Shown: positions 24,017 to 32,382, counted from the stretch's first letter. The stretch: 64,000 bases of DNA from Methylobacterium sp. WL1 (GCF_008000895.1 NZ_CP042823.1:4920501-4984500), one strand, 5' to 3'. Notes: generated by a model from the sequence alone, not told the origin. Translations and numbers: made by a program.

Positions 24017-24334
24017 TCAGTCTGCCGGATGCCCGAGCCGGTAAGTCCGGGTCAGCGTCCGGGCCCAGCCGGCGGTCTGATCGAGCAACAGCAATCGCGA
24101 GGTCACCGCATACCGTTCACCGGCAAGCTTCGGGTGATCGCTCACCCGCCCGATCAGCGCCGGCTCGATCGCTGGGACCATCGTGCGCCGCCACTGGGTG
24201 AGCAGTGGCGCGGCAGCGAGCGCATGTCGGTCGGGGGCCTCGCCGGCGGTGAGGCGTTCGAAGTCGACCAGCGCGTTCTCGATGCACACGGCATCCTCCA
24301 GCGTCAGGTAAAGTTCGAGGTCAGTTCTCGGCAT
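24017..24334 (-). CDS. Hypothetical protein in the IS-flanked segment
   Basis: A 105-residue helical protein (TDLELYLTLEDAVCIENALV, DRHALAAAPLLTQWRRTMVP, VTSRLLLLDQTAGWARTLTR). ATG 24334 has GAGGAA seven bases upstream. No family recognised. It lies between the truncated exonuclease and the AAA protease, same strand. Confidence 0.55.
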   Translation of the reverse strand: MPRTDLELYLTLEDAVCIENALVDFERLTAGEAPDRHALAAAPLLTQWRRTMVPAIEPALIGRVSDHPKLAGERYAVTSRLLLLDQTAGWARTLTRTYRLGHPAD

Positions 24335-24418
24335 TGCAGGGTTCCTCATCGGGTCGATGACGCGGCACGGTCGGCCGGGTAATTCACGGCGCAGTGGTGA
24401 CGGATTCGGTGCGGCAGG

Positions 24419-26584
24419 TCAGGATCCGATGCCGTCGTGATGCTGAGACTTCACTACGATGCGATGGCCGGCGCGGACCCGGATGCGCGGCTTGTGCGCG
24501 GCGGCGATCTCTGCGATCTCGGCGCCGGTCATCACCCGGCGGGCGAGCAGAACCTCGACGAGGGCCAGCACCGCCACACGATCAGCTCGGACGAGGTCTT
24601 CTGCCGCGAGTTGAAGCCGGTGCAAGTCGGCCTCAACCCGCGCCGCCATCGCGGGATCCTCGCGCAACAGCAGGGCCGCGTCCTGCTGGCCGACCACAGC
24701 GCGCAGGGTCTCACCGAGGCCGAAACTTCCATGCAGGGCCGAGAGCTGCCGGGTCGCATCGCGAAGGTCGAAGGCGGCCCCTGCATCGACACCGTCGCCG
24801 ATGATTCCATCAGCGGCACGCCCGGCGAGTAGGCCGACCACTTGTCGCTCGATCGCGGCGCGATCTGGCGAGCGATCCGCAATGCTGACGACGGTCGAGC
24901 CGCCGTGCCGCCCCCCGGCCTCGATCGAGACCTGGATCACCGAAAAGCCCAGCCTGATCGCGACGACGGCGTGACCGGCCTCATGAAGCGCCACGGCGCG
25001 AAGCTGTTCCGCCGAGCGAGGATCGGCCGGGGCGATCTCGGCCATCAAGTCGTCCCGGTTCATAGCGCGCCCGGCCACCTGCGCCCGGCGCCGGGCGGCC
25101 CGCACTGCGCCGGCCAGGATCGCGCCGGTCATCCCATGGCTCAGGCGCGCGACGGGCGAGAGATCGGCATCCAACAGGTCGGTTTCGAGATGAACGCGTA
25201 GGATACCGAGGCGGCCGGCCTCATCCGGTGGACCGATCAGGAACGACCGATCGAATCGTCCCGGTCTGAGTAGGGCGGGATCGATGCGCGTGATGTCATT
25301 TGTGGCCGCGACCAGCACCACGCCCGCCCGGCGCAGTTGCTCGAATCTGAGCAGACAGAAGGTGATCGCGGGTAACCACCATGACGATCCGCGATCATCC
25401 AGGCGTGATCTATTTGGTAGTGCATCAAGTTCGTCGATGAAACCGACCGCACATCCCTGTTGCCTGGCCGCGATCTCGAGTCGATCGCAGAAAGTAGAGA
25501 TCTGCTTGATCACGCTGTCCAGAAAGCCGGAGCCATTGGCGAACCATTCGCCAACACTCGTCTCTCCAAAGATGACCCCCGCTTCCTGGGCGAGGGAGCG
25601 CGCAAGCGTCGACTTGCCCGTCCCAGGCGGCCCGTGAAGTACTGCCCCTTCCAGCAGCTGGGCCTTCATCTCGCCGCGGCGCACCCGGGCGATGTCAACC
25701 GCAGTCCGCATCGCCCAGACGTGGGCTTCGCCGTAGCCAGTCAGACGGTCGAGCGGCGTCACCGCCTCGCCGTCAGTCAGGCCAACGCGCGCGTCGCTCG
25801 CCCTGCGAATGCGTGCGACGCAATCGGCCGGAGCCGCGCCCGGCCGTAGGGCGGCGGCGACGTCGGGTAGGTCGAGGCCGGCGAGATCCTTAGGCTCGAG
25901 CGCCCGGCGCGGTCGCCGCCCACACCACATGCCGATGGCTCGGTTGACGAGGTCGGCATCGAGCGGCGGCACGTCGATGTGCGCGTCGGCCGCGGCAAGT
26001 AGCACCGGGGCGACCCATTCGCGATCCGGCGTGATCGCTACGACGGGTCGGCCTCCGGCGATACGCTCAGCGGCATCGACGTCGGGGTCCGGCGTGGGGG
26101 AGGCGCGCGGCCGGTTCACCTTGGCGATGCAGGTGGCCTTATGGCCGCTGACCCGGGCGATCACCGCCTCGACCGGTCCGACCCAGCTGCTGCTCGGCAC
26201 CGCAACCACCACCACCACGGGCTTAGCTTCGCGCAAAGACCGGAAGACGCGCAGCGGCAAGACGGTGTTGACGGCCATCTGAGCCAAGAGGCTGGTCGGG
26301 TCGACTAGGCCCTCGAACCTGCGGACACCTCGCCTGTCCGGGCGTCGGCCGCCCACGCCGCCGTCACCCGCGCCGGATTCGTCCGCCTCAGCATCGGCCT
26401 CCTTGGCTTCGACGTCAGTTTCGTCCGGGAGATCGCGGACGAGCATGTCGATTGTCATCGCGACAACTTCGCGTTCGGCCGCTGTCGAGCTCCGGGTTGT
26501 GGCCTCGATCTCGTCGACGTCACCCGAGGCCGGGATCGTCGCCGCTACACACGCGTGCGTCGCCATGTCAGAATGCATGCTCAT
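24419..26584 (-). CDS. AAA+ ATPase with M41 (FtsH-like) zinc peptidase domain, soluble
   Basis: A 721-residue ATP-dependent protease-like protein. Residues 1-90 are acidic and disordered; 90-280 form an N-terminal domain without family match. The AAA module has Walker A GPPGTGKST (318-326), Walker B GFIDELDAL (381-389) and the second region of homology TNDITRIDPALLRPGRFDR. The peptidase domain has HEAGH (534-538), giving two zinc ligands, and FDLRDATRQL, placing the third Asp. Unlike FtsH it has no transmembrane segments, so it is cytosolic. ATG 26584 overlaps the upstream phosphoesterase stop (ATGA). Likely job: regulated proteolysis of an element-specific substrate (inference). Confidence 0.85.
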   Translation of the reverse strand: MSMHSDMATHACVAATIPASGDVDEIEATTRSSTAAEREVVAMTIDMLVRDLPDETDVEAKEADAEADESGAGDGGVGGRRPDRRGVRRFEGLVDPTSLLAQMAVNTVLPLRVFRSLREAKPVVVVVAVPSSSWVGPVEAVIARVSGHKATCIAKVNRPRASPTPDPDVDAAERIAGGRPVVAITPDREWVAPVLLAAADAHIDVPPLDADLVNRAIGMWCGRRPRRALEPKDLAGLDLPDVAAALRPGAAPADCVARIRRASDARVGLTDGEAVTPLDRLTGYGEAHVWAMRTAVDIARVRRGEMKAQLLEGAVLHGPPGTGKSTLARSLAQEAGVIFGETSVGEWFANGSGFLDSVIKQISTFCDRLEIAARQQGCAVGFIDELDALPNRSRLDDRGSSWWLPAITFCLLRFEQLRRAGVVLVAATNDITRIDPALLRPGRFDRSFLIGPPDEAGRLGILRVHLETDLLDADLSPVARLSHGMTGAILAGAVRAARRRAQVAGRAMNRDDLMAEIAPADPRSAEQLRAVALHEAGHAVVAIRLGFSVIQVSIEAGGRHGGSTVVSIADRSPDRAAIERQVVGLLAGRAADGIIGDGVDAGAAFDLRDATRQLSALHGSFGLGETLRAVVGQQDAALLLREDPAMAARVEADLHRLQLAAEDLVRADRVAVLALVEVLLARRVMTGAEIAEIAAAHKPRIRVRAGHRIVVKSQHHDGIGS

Positions 26585-27378
26585 GGCCGGTTCTCCTTGC
26601 TGCGGGTGATCGGGATCTCGATGACGAGGGCGGGGTCGAAGGCCTTGCACTCGTCTCCGTACCCGTGTGGATTCGAGACGAGGCGGGTGCGCCCGATCAT
26701 CAGATTGATGGGGTGATGGGTATGGCCGCTGAGCCAAAGCTCGGGGCCCCCCGCGGCGATGAGGTCCGAGAGGTCGCTGGCGAAGGCAGCGCTGACCGGA
26801 TCGCGTCCGAAGCGCGGTGCGATGCCTTCTGGATGCGGAGCGTGGTGCGTCACGACGATGCTTGGGCCATCGTGCGGCATGGCGAGGGTATCGGCGATGA
26901 ACCGGACCGAGCCCGCGTGCAGGTCGGCGGCATCGGCGGGCAGGAAGGGCTGCCATGCCGGCAGGTGTGCGCCGGCGATCCGGCGATGATCGTTCATCAC
27001 CCTGCGCGCGGCCGCCATGGCGACTGGGCGATGCCCTGCGCCGAACAAGCGGTAGTTCGTCCAGAGCGTGCACCCGAGAATACGCACGCCGCCGATCACG
27101 ACGGCGTCGTTCTCCAAGAGGGTGATATCGAAACTCTGGGCGGCAGCGCGGGCGCGGGCAAGCTCGTCTTGCAGGACCGCGCCGTAGTACTCGTGATTGC
27201 CCATCACCATGACGATCGGGATCGGCGCCGGGATGTGCTGGCGGAGGTAGGCGAAGGCGGCGACCGCCCCCTGGCACGTGTCGCCGGCCACTACGACGAG
27301 GTCGGCGCCGGGTACAAGCTGCAGCCGGCCGGTGTCAGCGAGGTCGACATGCAGGTCGGATAAGAGCTGAAGCCGCAT
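26581..27378 (-). CDS. Calcineurin-like metallophosphoesterase
   Basis: A 265-residue metallophosphoesterase with the full motif set: LLSDLHVD (D-x-H), VVAGDTCQG (GD), MVMGNHEYYG (GNHE), IVVTHHAPH (H) and LSGHTHHPINL (GHTH). It hydrolyses phosphomono- or diesters with a two-metal centre; the substrate is unknown. Start ATG 27378 begins directly with MRLQLLSDLH as in the family; the frame stays open to 27516 with another ATG at 27504. Coupled to the protease gene by a four-base overlap. Confidence 0.88.
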   Translation of the reverse strand: MRLQLLSDLHVDLADTGRLQLVPGADLVVVAGDTCQGAVAAFAYLRQHIPAPIPIVMVMGNHEYYGAVLQDELARARAAAQSFDITLLENDAVVIGGVRILGCTLWTNYRLFGAGHRPVAMAAARRVMNDHRRIAGAHLPAWQPFLPADAADLHAGSVRFIADTLAMPHDGPSIVVTHHAPHPEGIAPRFGRDPVSAAFASDLSDLIAAGGPELWLSGHTHHPINLMIGRTRLVSNPHGYGDECKAFDPALVIEIPITRSKENRP

Positions 27379-27612
27379 GACCGGCACCGCTGCGGTCGCA
27401 GTCGAGGGATCCGAGTCATCGGCTGCGAGGCCGCCGATCGCCGCGAGCTGCGACGGTCGATGGTCCGGTCCGCGCGGTGGAGACGTCGAAATGAGTCGGG
27501 TCATGGCGCGATCCAACGGCCACCGACGCGAGGGTGCGGTGCCGAAAAGGGGCTGACTGAAGAGGTGATGGAAAACCCGCGTCCCGTGGGGCCTTGGTCG
27601 TGATCCTGCGCG

Positions 27613-28713
27613 CTACCGGGCGGACCACACGCGACCGGGTACGTTGGTGGCGGTGGCGAGCCGACCGCCATTGGTCAGCGACGGGATCACCACCGGCACC
27701 CTGAGATGCAGGAGACCATCCTCCCCGAGGTAGGCTGCCCCCGCCGCCACGAGCTGCCTGCGCTTGTTGGCGACCCCCGGCTGAATACTTGAGCCATCCT
27801 CGGCGGCGAGCGTCGACCCGGCTTCCAGGATCGTACAGCCCGGAACGCTCACCGCGGTCGCCCGGACCTCGCGCCACGCGAGCGTATAGCGCCGCACTTC
27901 GGGCAGACCGAACACTGGCAGTGGGACATCGAGCCGGTAGCCTCGCTTCAGTCCCGTCAACGGCGGTACCGCGATGGGGGTATCCGGGTCGGAACCCGCT
28001 CGCTCACGCGGAGCGATCTGGATCGCAGGCCGTAGCCAGGTCCCGCGAGGTTCGAGAGCGAGGCAGCCTGCGCCGACAAGGAGCTGGCGCGCATCTGCCA
28101 GCCAGCGGGCGCCGAGACCGGGGTCGGTCTGCTCCAGCATCGCTTCCTGCGGAGATGCCCCGACCACGCTGCAGTGCCCGGCCCTCTGGATCTGCCGGGT
28201 GAGCAAGGCCTGCAAGGCGAGGATCGCATCCTTGCCGATGCGGGCTTTGTGCGTCGATCCGATGATGAAGAGCCGCTCGATCCGCAGCGGCGGCAGGCGC
28301 AGGTGCTCTTGCCAGCGACGGGGTACCTTGATGGTCTCGCCGACCTTGGCTTCGCCGGACGCGCAATCGCCGTCGCCCGCGACCACATGCTCCGCTTCGG
28401 CATCCGGCTCGTGGACCGCGATGCAATAGCCATCCTGCGCTCGGGACAGGGCGATGTACGCGGCGTAGGACGTCAAGGCCGTTTCCTGGAACAGAATGTG
28501 GACCTCATCGATCGGGGCAACGCCGACCACGAGGTCGGAACCGAGCATCGTGATCAGGCGGGCGCCGTCGAAGCGCCTGGACAGGCGCTGCGCAAATGTG
28601 AAGGCCGATCCGAGCGGGATCAGCTCGTCGGCGGCTTGAGGTTGAGCAGCCGGAATGCCCCGACTTGATGCGGTGTCTTTCTTGGCGCTGTGAGTCATCG
28701 CGAAGTTCATCAT
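27613..28713 (-). CDS. DUF4357-like C-terminal domain protein
   Basis: A 366-residue protein, start ATG 28713 or 28710 with GGTGGAGG upstream. Residues 30-190 include VVGVAPIDEVHILFQETALT and LFIIGSTHKARIGKDAILAL, the latter resembling the region that links GIY-YIG-type nucleases to their tail, but I do not see a GIY-YIG motif. The C-terminus (VPGCTILEAGSTLAAEDGSS, later VIPSLTNGGRLATATNVPGR) fits the DUF4357 pattern 'vl.GS......A....g...NG...W'. This domain often accompanies nucleases, so nucleic-acid binding is plausible. Not coupled to its neighbours. Confidence 0.55.
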   Translation of the reverse strand: MMNFAMTHSAKKDTASSRGIPAAQPQAADELIPLGSAFTFAQRLSRRFDGARLITMLGSDLVVGVAPIDEVHILFQETALTSYAAYIALSRAQDGYCIAVHEPDAEAEHVVAGDGDCASGEAKVGETIKVPRRWQEHLRLPPLRIERLFIIGSTHKARIGKDAILALQALLTRQIQRAGHCSVVGASPQEAMLEQTDPGLGARWLADARQLLVGAGCLALEPRGTWLRPAIQIAPRERAGSDPDTPIAVPPLTGLKRGYRLDVPLPVFGLPEVRRYTLAWREVRATAVSVPGCTILEAGSTLAAEDGSSIQPGVANKRRQLVAAGAAYLGEDGLLHLRVPVVIPSLTNGGRLATATNVPGRVWSAR

Positions 28714-28917
28714 GCGAAACCTCCACCGAGATCGGCCTGCCGACGACTAGGCGTCTGGCGACGATCGCGGGCTTTTGGGGGACGGCTGCCGCCCACGGGG
28801 CTGGGCGGCGTGAATGTCTGGCTCGGACCGGCGACAGCGCGCGCATGACCCAGCGGTCCACCGCAGCGGACCACTGACGGGCCGATGGCGGTCAGAAACC
28901 GTGCACCGGCGCGAGGT

Positions 28918-29232
28918 TCAGAGTTGGGGGGAGGAGAGGCGCCAGACGCGGCAAGAGGCGTCGAAGACGCTTGCCAAGTCGATGCCCAGAATGCCAGCGT
29001 CGACGAGCGCGAGCACTGCCGAGATCGGCTGCGGGTGATCCGGGATGGCGAAGGCGAGGTCGCTGAGCGCGGCATCGCCGGTCTCGTCCACGGCGGCGAG
29101 CAAACGCACCTGCACGTCTGGGGTGATCAAGGGGTGATCGACGAAGTCGGGATGGGGGCGCGCACGGCCGGCACGTGTGGGCCGGCCAAGGTTGCACACA
29201 GACGCAGCTGCGCCGTAGATGGTCTCAGCCAT
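28918..29232 (-). CDS. Hypothetical protein at the end of the IS-flanked segment
   Basis: A 104-residue protein with ATG 29232 and GGAG eight bases upstream. It is helical with PLITPDVQVRLLAAVDETGD, FAIPDHPQPISAVLALVDAG and ILGIDLASVFDASCRVWRLS, a pattern compatible with a small winged-helix or TnsA-C-like domain. Not assignable. Confidence 0.5.
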   Translation of the reverse strand: MAETIYGAAASVCNLGRPTRAGRARPHPDFVDHPLITPDVQVRLLAAVDETGDAALSDLAFAIPDHPQPISAVLALVDAGILGIDLASVFDASCRVWRLSSPQL

Positions 29233-29560
29233 GTGGCTGTCTCCTGTTACAGCAGGGTGACGCTGATGGTCAGGTCGCTGGCGCGGCGGGAACCGCGCCG
29301 GCGGCCGTCCTCGGGAAAGGATGGCTGCCGGGACTAGATATCGACGTCGAGGGGCAGTGCACCACCTCTATGGCATCATCTAACAAGCACTCGCTCGTCT
29401 ACAAGCCCTCGACAGCTCGAAAACCGAGTTACTCATATAAAAAACGAAAGCGTGGATATTAACCTTAAAATCTTTAGCGGTTGTCGAGTCCTAACGCATG
29501 ATCTATTAACAAAAATAAATTTTATTTTAGGCAGATTAATTCAGATAAATTGTCGGAATC
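29233..29560. other. AT-rich intergenic stretch with inverted repeats beside IS copy 2
   Basis: No intact gene. From about 29340 the DNA becomes strongly AT-rich, unlike the rest of the window. It contains a perfect AT inverted repeat AAAATAAA-T-TTTATTTT (29512-29528) and a distant pair CTCGACA/TGTCGAG (29408-29414, 29482-29488). Minus-strand 29252-29320 reads like the coding tail of a lost gene (ends SDLTISVTLL then stop) without a start. IS copy 2 inserted 32 bases beyond the AT repeat, matching the preference of many IS elements for AT-rich targets. Confidence 0.5.
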
Positions 29561-29625
29561 TGGCCTGCCCCCTGAAAAGTGGTCCTCCCTGATGTATGGC
29601 TTTGGGCCATTTGGAGGATGTTTTT

Positions 29626-29904
29626 ATGGGACGGAAGAAGCATACGGCTGAAGAGATCGTCGCTAAGCTGCGGCAGGTCGATGTCCTGGTCTCGCAGGGT
29701 CGCAAGGTTGCTGAAGCAATCCGGTCGATCGAGGTGACCGAGGTTACGTATTACCGTTGGCGTTCCGAGTACGGCGGTCTGAAGGGTGATCAGGTCAAGC
29801 GGCTGAAGTCCTTGGAGACGGAGAACCTGCGTCTGCGTCGGGCGATCTCGGACCTGACGCTGGAGAAGCTCATTTTGAAGGAGGCAGCTTCGGGAAACTT
29901 CTGA
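29626..29904 (+). CDS. IS3 orfA (HTH protein), copy 2
   Basis: A 92-residue OrfA, ATG 29626, GGAGG at 29613-29617. HTH region VTEVTYYRWRSEYGG and heptad-leucine segment precede a C-terminus ILKEAASGNF. The final codons overlap the GGGAAAC slippery site, so a fraction of ribosomes shift into orfB to make the OrfAB transposase. Confidence 0.93.
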   Translation: MGRKKHTAEEIVAKLRQVDVLVSQGRKVAEAIRSIEVTEVTYYRWRSEYGGLKGDQVKRLKSLETENLRLRRAISDLTLEKLILKEAASGNF

Positions 29905-29924
29905 GCCCGGCTCGCCGCCGGGCT
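29892..29924 (+). promoter_or_regulatory. Programmed -1 frameshift signal (GGGAAAC plus stem-loop)
   Basis: The heptamer G GGA AAC (29892-29898, zero-frame codons GGA AAC) is a canonical X-XXY-YYZ slippery site. After a 5-base spacer a perfect 8-bp hairpin follows: AGCCCGGC (29904-29911), loop TCGCC, GCCGGGCT (29917-29924). Slipping gives ...SGKLLSPARRR, the usual IS407-group OrfAB junction. Confidence 0.85.
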
Positions 29925-30794
29925 TGTGTCGACTACGTCGTTGCCGAGCACGGTGTGTCCGAACGCTTCGCTTGCCGTGTCCTGGGTCAGCATCGTTCGA
30001 CGCAGCGCAAAGTCGCCGTGATGGTCGAGGACGAGGCTGCTTTGACGGCTGCTATCGTCGCCCTGGCTCTGCAGTATGGGCGCTACGGCTACCGTCGGAT
30101 CACCGCGATGCTCCGGCGCGATGGCTGGACGGTGAACGTGAAGCGGGTCGAACGGATCTGGCGCCGCGAGGGCCTCAAGGTTCCCGCTCGCCAGCCGAAG
30201 CGGTCGCGCCTCTGGCTCAACGACGGCTCCTGCCTTCGCTTACGGCCCGAGCGTCCCGACCACGTCTGGTCCTACGACTTCGTCGAGCACCGCACGCACA
30301 ATGGACGCAAGTACCGGATGCTGAACGTCATCGACGAGTTCACACGCGAGTGCCTGGCCATCCGCGTATCTCGTAAGCTGAAGGCATTGGACGTGATCGA
30401 TGTACTCTCGGACCTGTTCAGCCTGCGCGGGGTGCCAGGGCATATCCGCTCGGACAACGGGCCGGAGTTCATCGCCAAGGCCGTTCAGGACTGGATCGCG
30501 GCGGTTGGATCAGCGACCGCCTACATCGAGCCGGGCAGTCCGTGGGAGAACGGCTATTGCGAGAGCTTCAACGCGAAGCTGCGGGATGAACTTCTCAACG
30601 GCGAGGTGTTCTACACCCTCAAAGAGGCCAGCGTCGTGATCGAGCAATGGCGGAGGCACTACAACAGCATCCGGCCACACTCCTCACTCGGCTACCAGCC
30701 ACCTGCGCCCGAGGTCGTCATCTGGCCAACCGAACCGAGCGGCTCAGGGCCGCTCGCTCACCCCGCCATCGTCACGCGACCGACGATGCACTAA
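29898..30794 (+). CDS. IS3 orfB (DDE transposase, -1 frame), copy 2
   Basis: Read as the continuation of OrfA after the -1 shift: LLSPARRRACVDYVVAEHGV then SERFACRVLGQHRSTQRK, an HTH_21 domain (GRYGYRRITAMLRRDGWTVN) and an rve integrase core. The DDE residues lie in SYDFVEHRTHNG (D), IRSDNGPEF (D) and ENGYCESFNAK (E). A GTG at 29955 could start OrfB alone. This is the intact source for comparison with copy 1. Confidence 0.93.
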   Translation, partial: LLSPARRRACVDYVVAEHGVSERFACRVLGQHRSTQRKVAVMVEDEAALTAAIVALALQYGRYGYRRITAMLRRDGWTVNVKRVERIWRREGLKVPARQPKRSRLWLNDGSCLRLRPERPDHVWSYDFVEHRTHNGRKYRMLNVIDEFTRECLAIRVSRKLKALDVIDVLSDLFSLRGVPGHIRSDNGPEFIAKAVQDWIAAVGSATAYIEPGSPWENGYCESFNAKLRDELLNGEVFYTLKEASVVIEQWRRHYNSIRPHSSLGYQPPAPEVVIWPTEPSGSGPLAHPAIVTRPTMH

Positions 30795-31016
30795 CTTCGA
30801 ACCTGGGCCACCGAATGGGGGCAGGCCAATCAGTTTATTCAGATTTTATAATATTCCGGCCAGGTTATGGACTTCGTAGAGGTGCGCTAATAAGGCTTTT
30901 GTCCGGCGGTCGTTGGCTTCGGGCGGGATAATGACAATTTGACTGCCGCCATCATGGCATAGACAAATCGCTCGTCGATTTTGATGAATTAAGTCGTGGG
31001 CGCATAAGATTCGCAG

Positions 31017-31270
31017 TTAGGCCCCGACGGCTGCGGGTGTGTTGCTGGTGCGCAGGTCGTATGAATACTTTGCGTAGCACGTGGTGACGGCGCGGAAGTC
31101 ATTAGTCCTGCTGAAAAACGCTAAACCAGATTGCGGTATCTATGCTGGAACGGGCGGATCGCCAGTACTTGCTTGCGGTTGGCTATCGGCTTCACGTTGG
31201 TCCATGCCCCATGCTCGGCCATCTGGACCCGCAGAGCGTCACTGTCGTAGGCGCGATCGCTCACCAGGAC
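31017..31270 (-). pseudogene. IS5-family transposase remnant
   Basis: On the minus strand: VLVSDRAYDSDALRVQMAEH then GAWTNVKPIANRKQVLAIRP, the 'D.aYDsd.lR..l...g....iP.k.NRk' region of IS5-family DDE transposases, then an in-frame stop after YRNLV. In a shifted frame the homology resumes as NDFRAVTTCYAKYSYDLRTS (usual 'hFRrvaTRYdK.a..fL') to a terminal stop at 31017. Two disruptions and no N-terminus: dead. Confidence 0.8.
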
Positions 31271-31340
31271 CTAACCCGCGCCCAACCCGCCCGCATGTTG
31301 ACCGCTGAGCGCCCTGTTTGGAGGTGAGGCCTCGCCTTAA

Positions 31341-31500
31341 AGCCGACATTCAGTTTTGCGCCCATCTCGGCCGCTCAGCGCCATCTCGCGGACTCTCCGA
31401 AGCGGACGCTGTGACAGCACAGCTTGTGGGTCTCAGTCGCGGCCATCTCAGTCATTCGAGGGGCCTGCTCACATCCCCCCAAGCGGACGCCCTTCGACAC
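31341..31500. repeat. Dispersed non-coding repeat, copy R1
   Basis: Contains GACATTCAGTTTTGCGCCCA followed by AAGCGGACG motifs. The core TTCGGCTTTGCGCCCA and AAGCGGAC recur near 42836 and 53551, always between genes. Degenerate, non-coding; probably an old mobile or REP-like family. Confidence 0.5.
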
Positions 31501-31598
31501 TGAAACGCCTACAAATTGAGTAGTGAGAAGAGGATTGGGCCAATACATTCCGGAAAGAATGGTCTCTACAATAGAAAACGATCAGCAATAGGCCGAAT

Positions 31599-32282
31599 TC
31601 AGTTGATTCTCCGCATCAGTACTGCTTCCGTAAAGACCGGCTCCCAGGCCATGATGTGGTCCGTCATTAGGGTCATCGCATCGTCCTTGACCCGCCCTGT
31701 AACGAGGTCGACGATGCGGTAGTGCTCTGCCACAGACGCGTCTTGTCTCGTCCGCCCAGCCTTCGAGCGTATGCCGTAAAGCCGCATCTTGTCGCGCAGC
31801 TTCATGACGATGCCGGTAAGGATCGGGTTGCCCGCACGGGACAAGAGCGCTTCGTGAAAAGACCGGTCCGCCACGAGATAGGCCGGCACATCACGATCCC
31901 GCACAGCCCTCGCAATCTCGTCAGCCCATTTCATCAAATCGTTCACGTCAACAGCTCCGGCCCGCACGACTTTCGCGAAGGCCTGAGCTTCGAGCTGCAC
32001 GCGAACCTCGAACAGGTTGCGCAACTCGTCGAGCGTCGGATCGACAACTCGGAAACCGCGATTGCGGATCGGCTGCAGCAAATCATCGGCGGCAAGCTGG
32101 AGAAGCGCCTCCCTAACAGGCGTCGTCGAGATCCCGAGAGAACGGGAGAGCGAGGGGACTGAGAATACCGTGCCCGGCTCGATCGTACCGGCGAGTATGT
32201 CGAGGCGTAACTGCCGCTCGACTCGCTCCCGCAGGTTCTCTTCCGTCGCGAGCGGATTGGTTCGATCTTTGCAATCCAGCAC
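31599..32282 (-). CDS. GntR-family regulator, FCD (FadR-like) subgroup
   Basis: A 227-residue repressor-type regulator with GTG start. The winged helix is LRLDILAGTIEPGTVFSVPS, RSLGISTTPVREALLQLAAD and GFRVVDPT. The C-terminal FCD ligand domain runs from LRNLFEVRVQLEAQAFAKVV to LVTGRVKDDAMTLMTDHI, with the metal-binding His in DRSFHEALLSRAGN and EHYRIVDL. It is divergent from the molybdoenzyme operon with a 100-base gap, the standard arrangement for a local regulator controlled by a carboxylate intermediate. Confidence 0.92.
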   Translation of the reverse strand: MLDCKDRTNPLATEENLRERVERQLRLDILAGTIEPGTVFSVPSLSRSLGISTTPVREALLQLAADDLLQPIRNRGFRVVDPTLDELRNLFEVRVQLEAQAFAKVVRAGAVDVNDLMKWADEIARAVRDRDVPAYLVADRSFHEALLSRAGNPILTGIVMKLRDKMRLYGIRSKAGRTRQDASVAEHYRIVDLVTGRVKDDAMTLMTDHIMAWEPVFTEAVLMRRIN

Positions 32283-32382
32283 GGCACGCCTTCTCCCGGC
32301 AGGACCAATAGCGTGTTTTGGCCCTCGCTTGAACTACCACCAACCCAATGGTAATGCGTGACGCGCTACTGAGGCTGCTTCC

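Larger units (their letters stand above)
29561..30828 (+). mobile_element. IS3-family (IS407-like) insertion sequence, copy 2, apparently intact
   Basis: A 1268-bp element with terminal inverted repeats starting TGGCCTGCCCCC, flanked by a 3-bp direct repeat ATC (29558-29560 and 30829-30831), the IS3-family target duplication. Both frames are open and a programmed -1 frameshift signal is in place. Inverted relative to copy 1, the pair brackets 23312-29560 like a composite transposon. Confidence 0.93.
30829..31598. other. Gene-poor stretch with IS5 remnant and dispersed repeat
   Basis: About 770 bases without an intact gene. It holds the IS5 transposase remnant at 31017-31270 and a copy of the dispersed repeat at about 31341-31500. 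The first 190 bases are AT-rich, continuing the AT-rich island interrupted by IS copy 2. No promoter or RNA gene can be identified with confidence. Confidence 0.5.

Noticed and set aside
26585..27277. Upstream extension of the AAA/M41 protease frame
   Set aside because: It overlaps the metallophosphoesterase in another frame; the ATG at 26584 with GGAGAA and the ATGA overlap gives a better start.
22046..30828. Inversion between the IS3 copies as the reason copy 1 lacks a target duplication
   Set aside because: Swapping the inner flanks does not restore a matching 3-bp duplication at either copy, so deletion next to copy 1 is the simpler reading.
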